Positions 62,309-62,517 of a stretch of 62,517 bases of DNA are shown piece after piece. Numbering within the stretch: the first letter of the stretch is position 1; every line of letters starts with the position of its first letter. The notes beneath the pieces were generated by a model, which did not search any database, had not been told where the DNA came from, and saw nothing but the letters and a program-made list of their open reading frames with translations. The stretch comes from Betaproteobacteria bacterium. GTDB lineage: Bacteria > Pseudomonadota > Gammaproteobacteria > Burkholderiales > Burkholderiaceae_C. The translations under genes were made by a program, and so were the position numbers. The DNA is taken from NCBI GenBank assembly GCA_016868205.1, contig VGHR01000003.1, positions 1 through 62,517 of the forward strand. Reading direction: 5' to 3'.

Positions 62309-62517
62309 ATGAGCCTGTTTAATAAAGTCACGAAAACTTTCCAGTGGGGGCAGCACACCGTTACCCTCGAAACCGGCGAGATCGCGCGTCAATCCACCGG
62401 AGCGGTGCTGCTCGATATGGGCGGTACGGTGGTTCTGGCCACCGTGGTGGCCAAGAACGATGCCAAGCCTGGCCAGGATTTCTTCCCCCTGACCGTCGAT
62501 TACATCGAAAAAACCTA
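62309..62517 (+). CDS. pnp: Polyribonucleotide nucleotidyltransferase, N-terminal part
   Basis: The gene runs off the window end after about 69 codons. [40 protein letters not shown] and [20 protein letters not shown] are the first RNase PH-like domain of PNPase, the phosphorolytic 3'-5' exoribonuclease and degradosome component. Standard placement after rpsO. Confidence 0.96.
   Translation, partial: MSLFNKVTKTFQWGQHTVTLETGEIARQSTGAVLLDMGGTVVLATVVAKNDAKPGQDFFPLTVDYIEKT

Noticed and set aside
1..62517. CRISPR arrays, tRNA or rRNA genes, insertion sequences, prophage genes
   Set aside because: Looked for and not seen: no regularly spaced repeats, no cloverleaf with TTCGANNC in a credible setting, no transposase or integrase motifs.

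Overview
The window is a compact, GC-rich chromosomal segment with no tRNA, rRNA, CRISPR array, prophage or insertion sequence that I can recognise. Gene content and order point to a betaproteobacterium, most likely Burkholderiales: rpsF-priB-rpsR-rplI-dnaB, trxA-rho-rpmE2, phaC-phaA-phaB, a pst-phoU-phoB-phoR block beside ppk/sixA/ppx, and mltD divergent from a yafS-like methyltransferase with rnhA. The species cannot be named from the sequence alone.

Layout. 1-2.4 kb: end of a flagellar export operon (fliH partial, fliI, fliJ). 2.4-4.5 kb: tiny overlapping ORFs leading into two paralogous membrane-anchored coiled-coil proteins, the first carrying a C-terminal alpha-carbonic-anhydrase-like domain that has lost two of three zinc ligands. 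4.5-13 kb: a PolB-type exonuclease, rlmD, a Bax-inhibitor-1 protein, a GlcG/HbpS protein, a Fur-box-preceded iron-binding protein, and divergent ppsR/ppsA. 13.1-16.9 kb: ribosomal/primosome operon, dnaB, maiA. 16.9-21.8 kb: pgeF and the polyhydroxybutyrate genes. 21.8-26.1 kb: mtnP, an ArsS-like radical SAM protein, dusA and a transporter gene broken by one amber codon. 26.2-39 kb: a phosphate island (olsB-like, ppk interrupted by an in-frame TGA, sixA, a putative DNA-binding protein with a palindrome at its promoter, ppx, pstSCAB, phoU, phoB, phoR) with three sets of PhoB-type repeats. 38.9-42.1 kb: MATE exporter and ArnT-like membrane protein. 42.2-44.4 kb: rpmE2, rho, trxA. 44.5-53.2 kb: addB/addA-like nuclease-helicase, SRP RNA gene (minus strand), dnaX, ybaB, recR. 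53.2-62.5 kb: MAPEG protein, orphan solute-binding proteins, mltD, methyltransferase, rnhA, tsaD, an aminotransferase, rpsO and the start of pnp.

The most coherent functional theme is phosphorus and storage metabolism: PhoBR/PhoU/Pst sense and import phosphate, Ppk and Ppx make and degrade polyphosphate, the OlsB-like enzyme would supply phosphorus-free ornithine lipid, and PhaCAB stores carbon. The strongest non-gene signals are a complete programmed -1 frameshift signal in dnaX, two in-frame nonsense codons (ppk and MFS, both one C-to-T change from a sense codon), a family of paired REP-like repeats resembling the Pseudomonas type, the Pho boxes, and a perfect palindrome before the gene at 30.1-30.5 kb. 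The best candidate for something undescribed is the pair of coiled-coil proteins at 2.6-4.5 kb.
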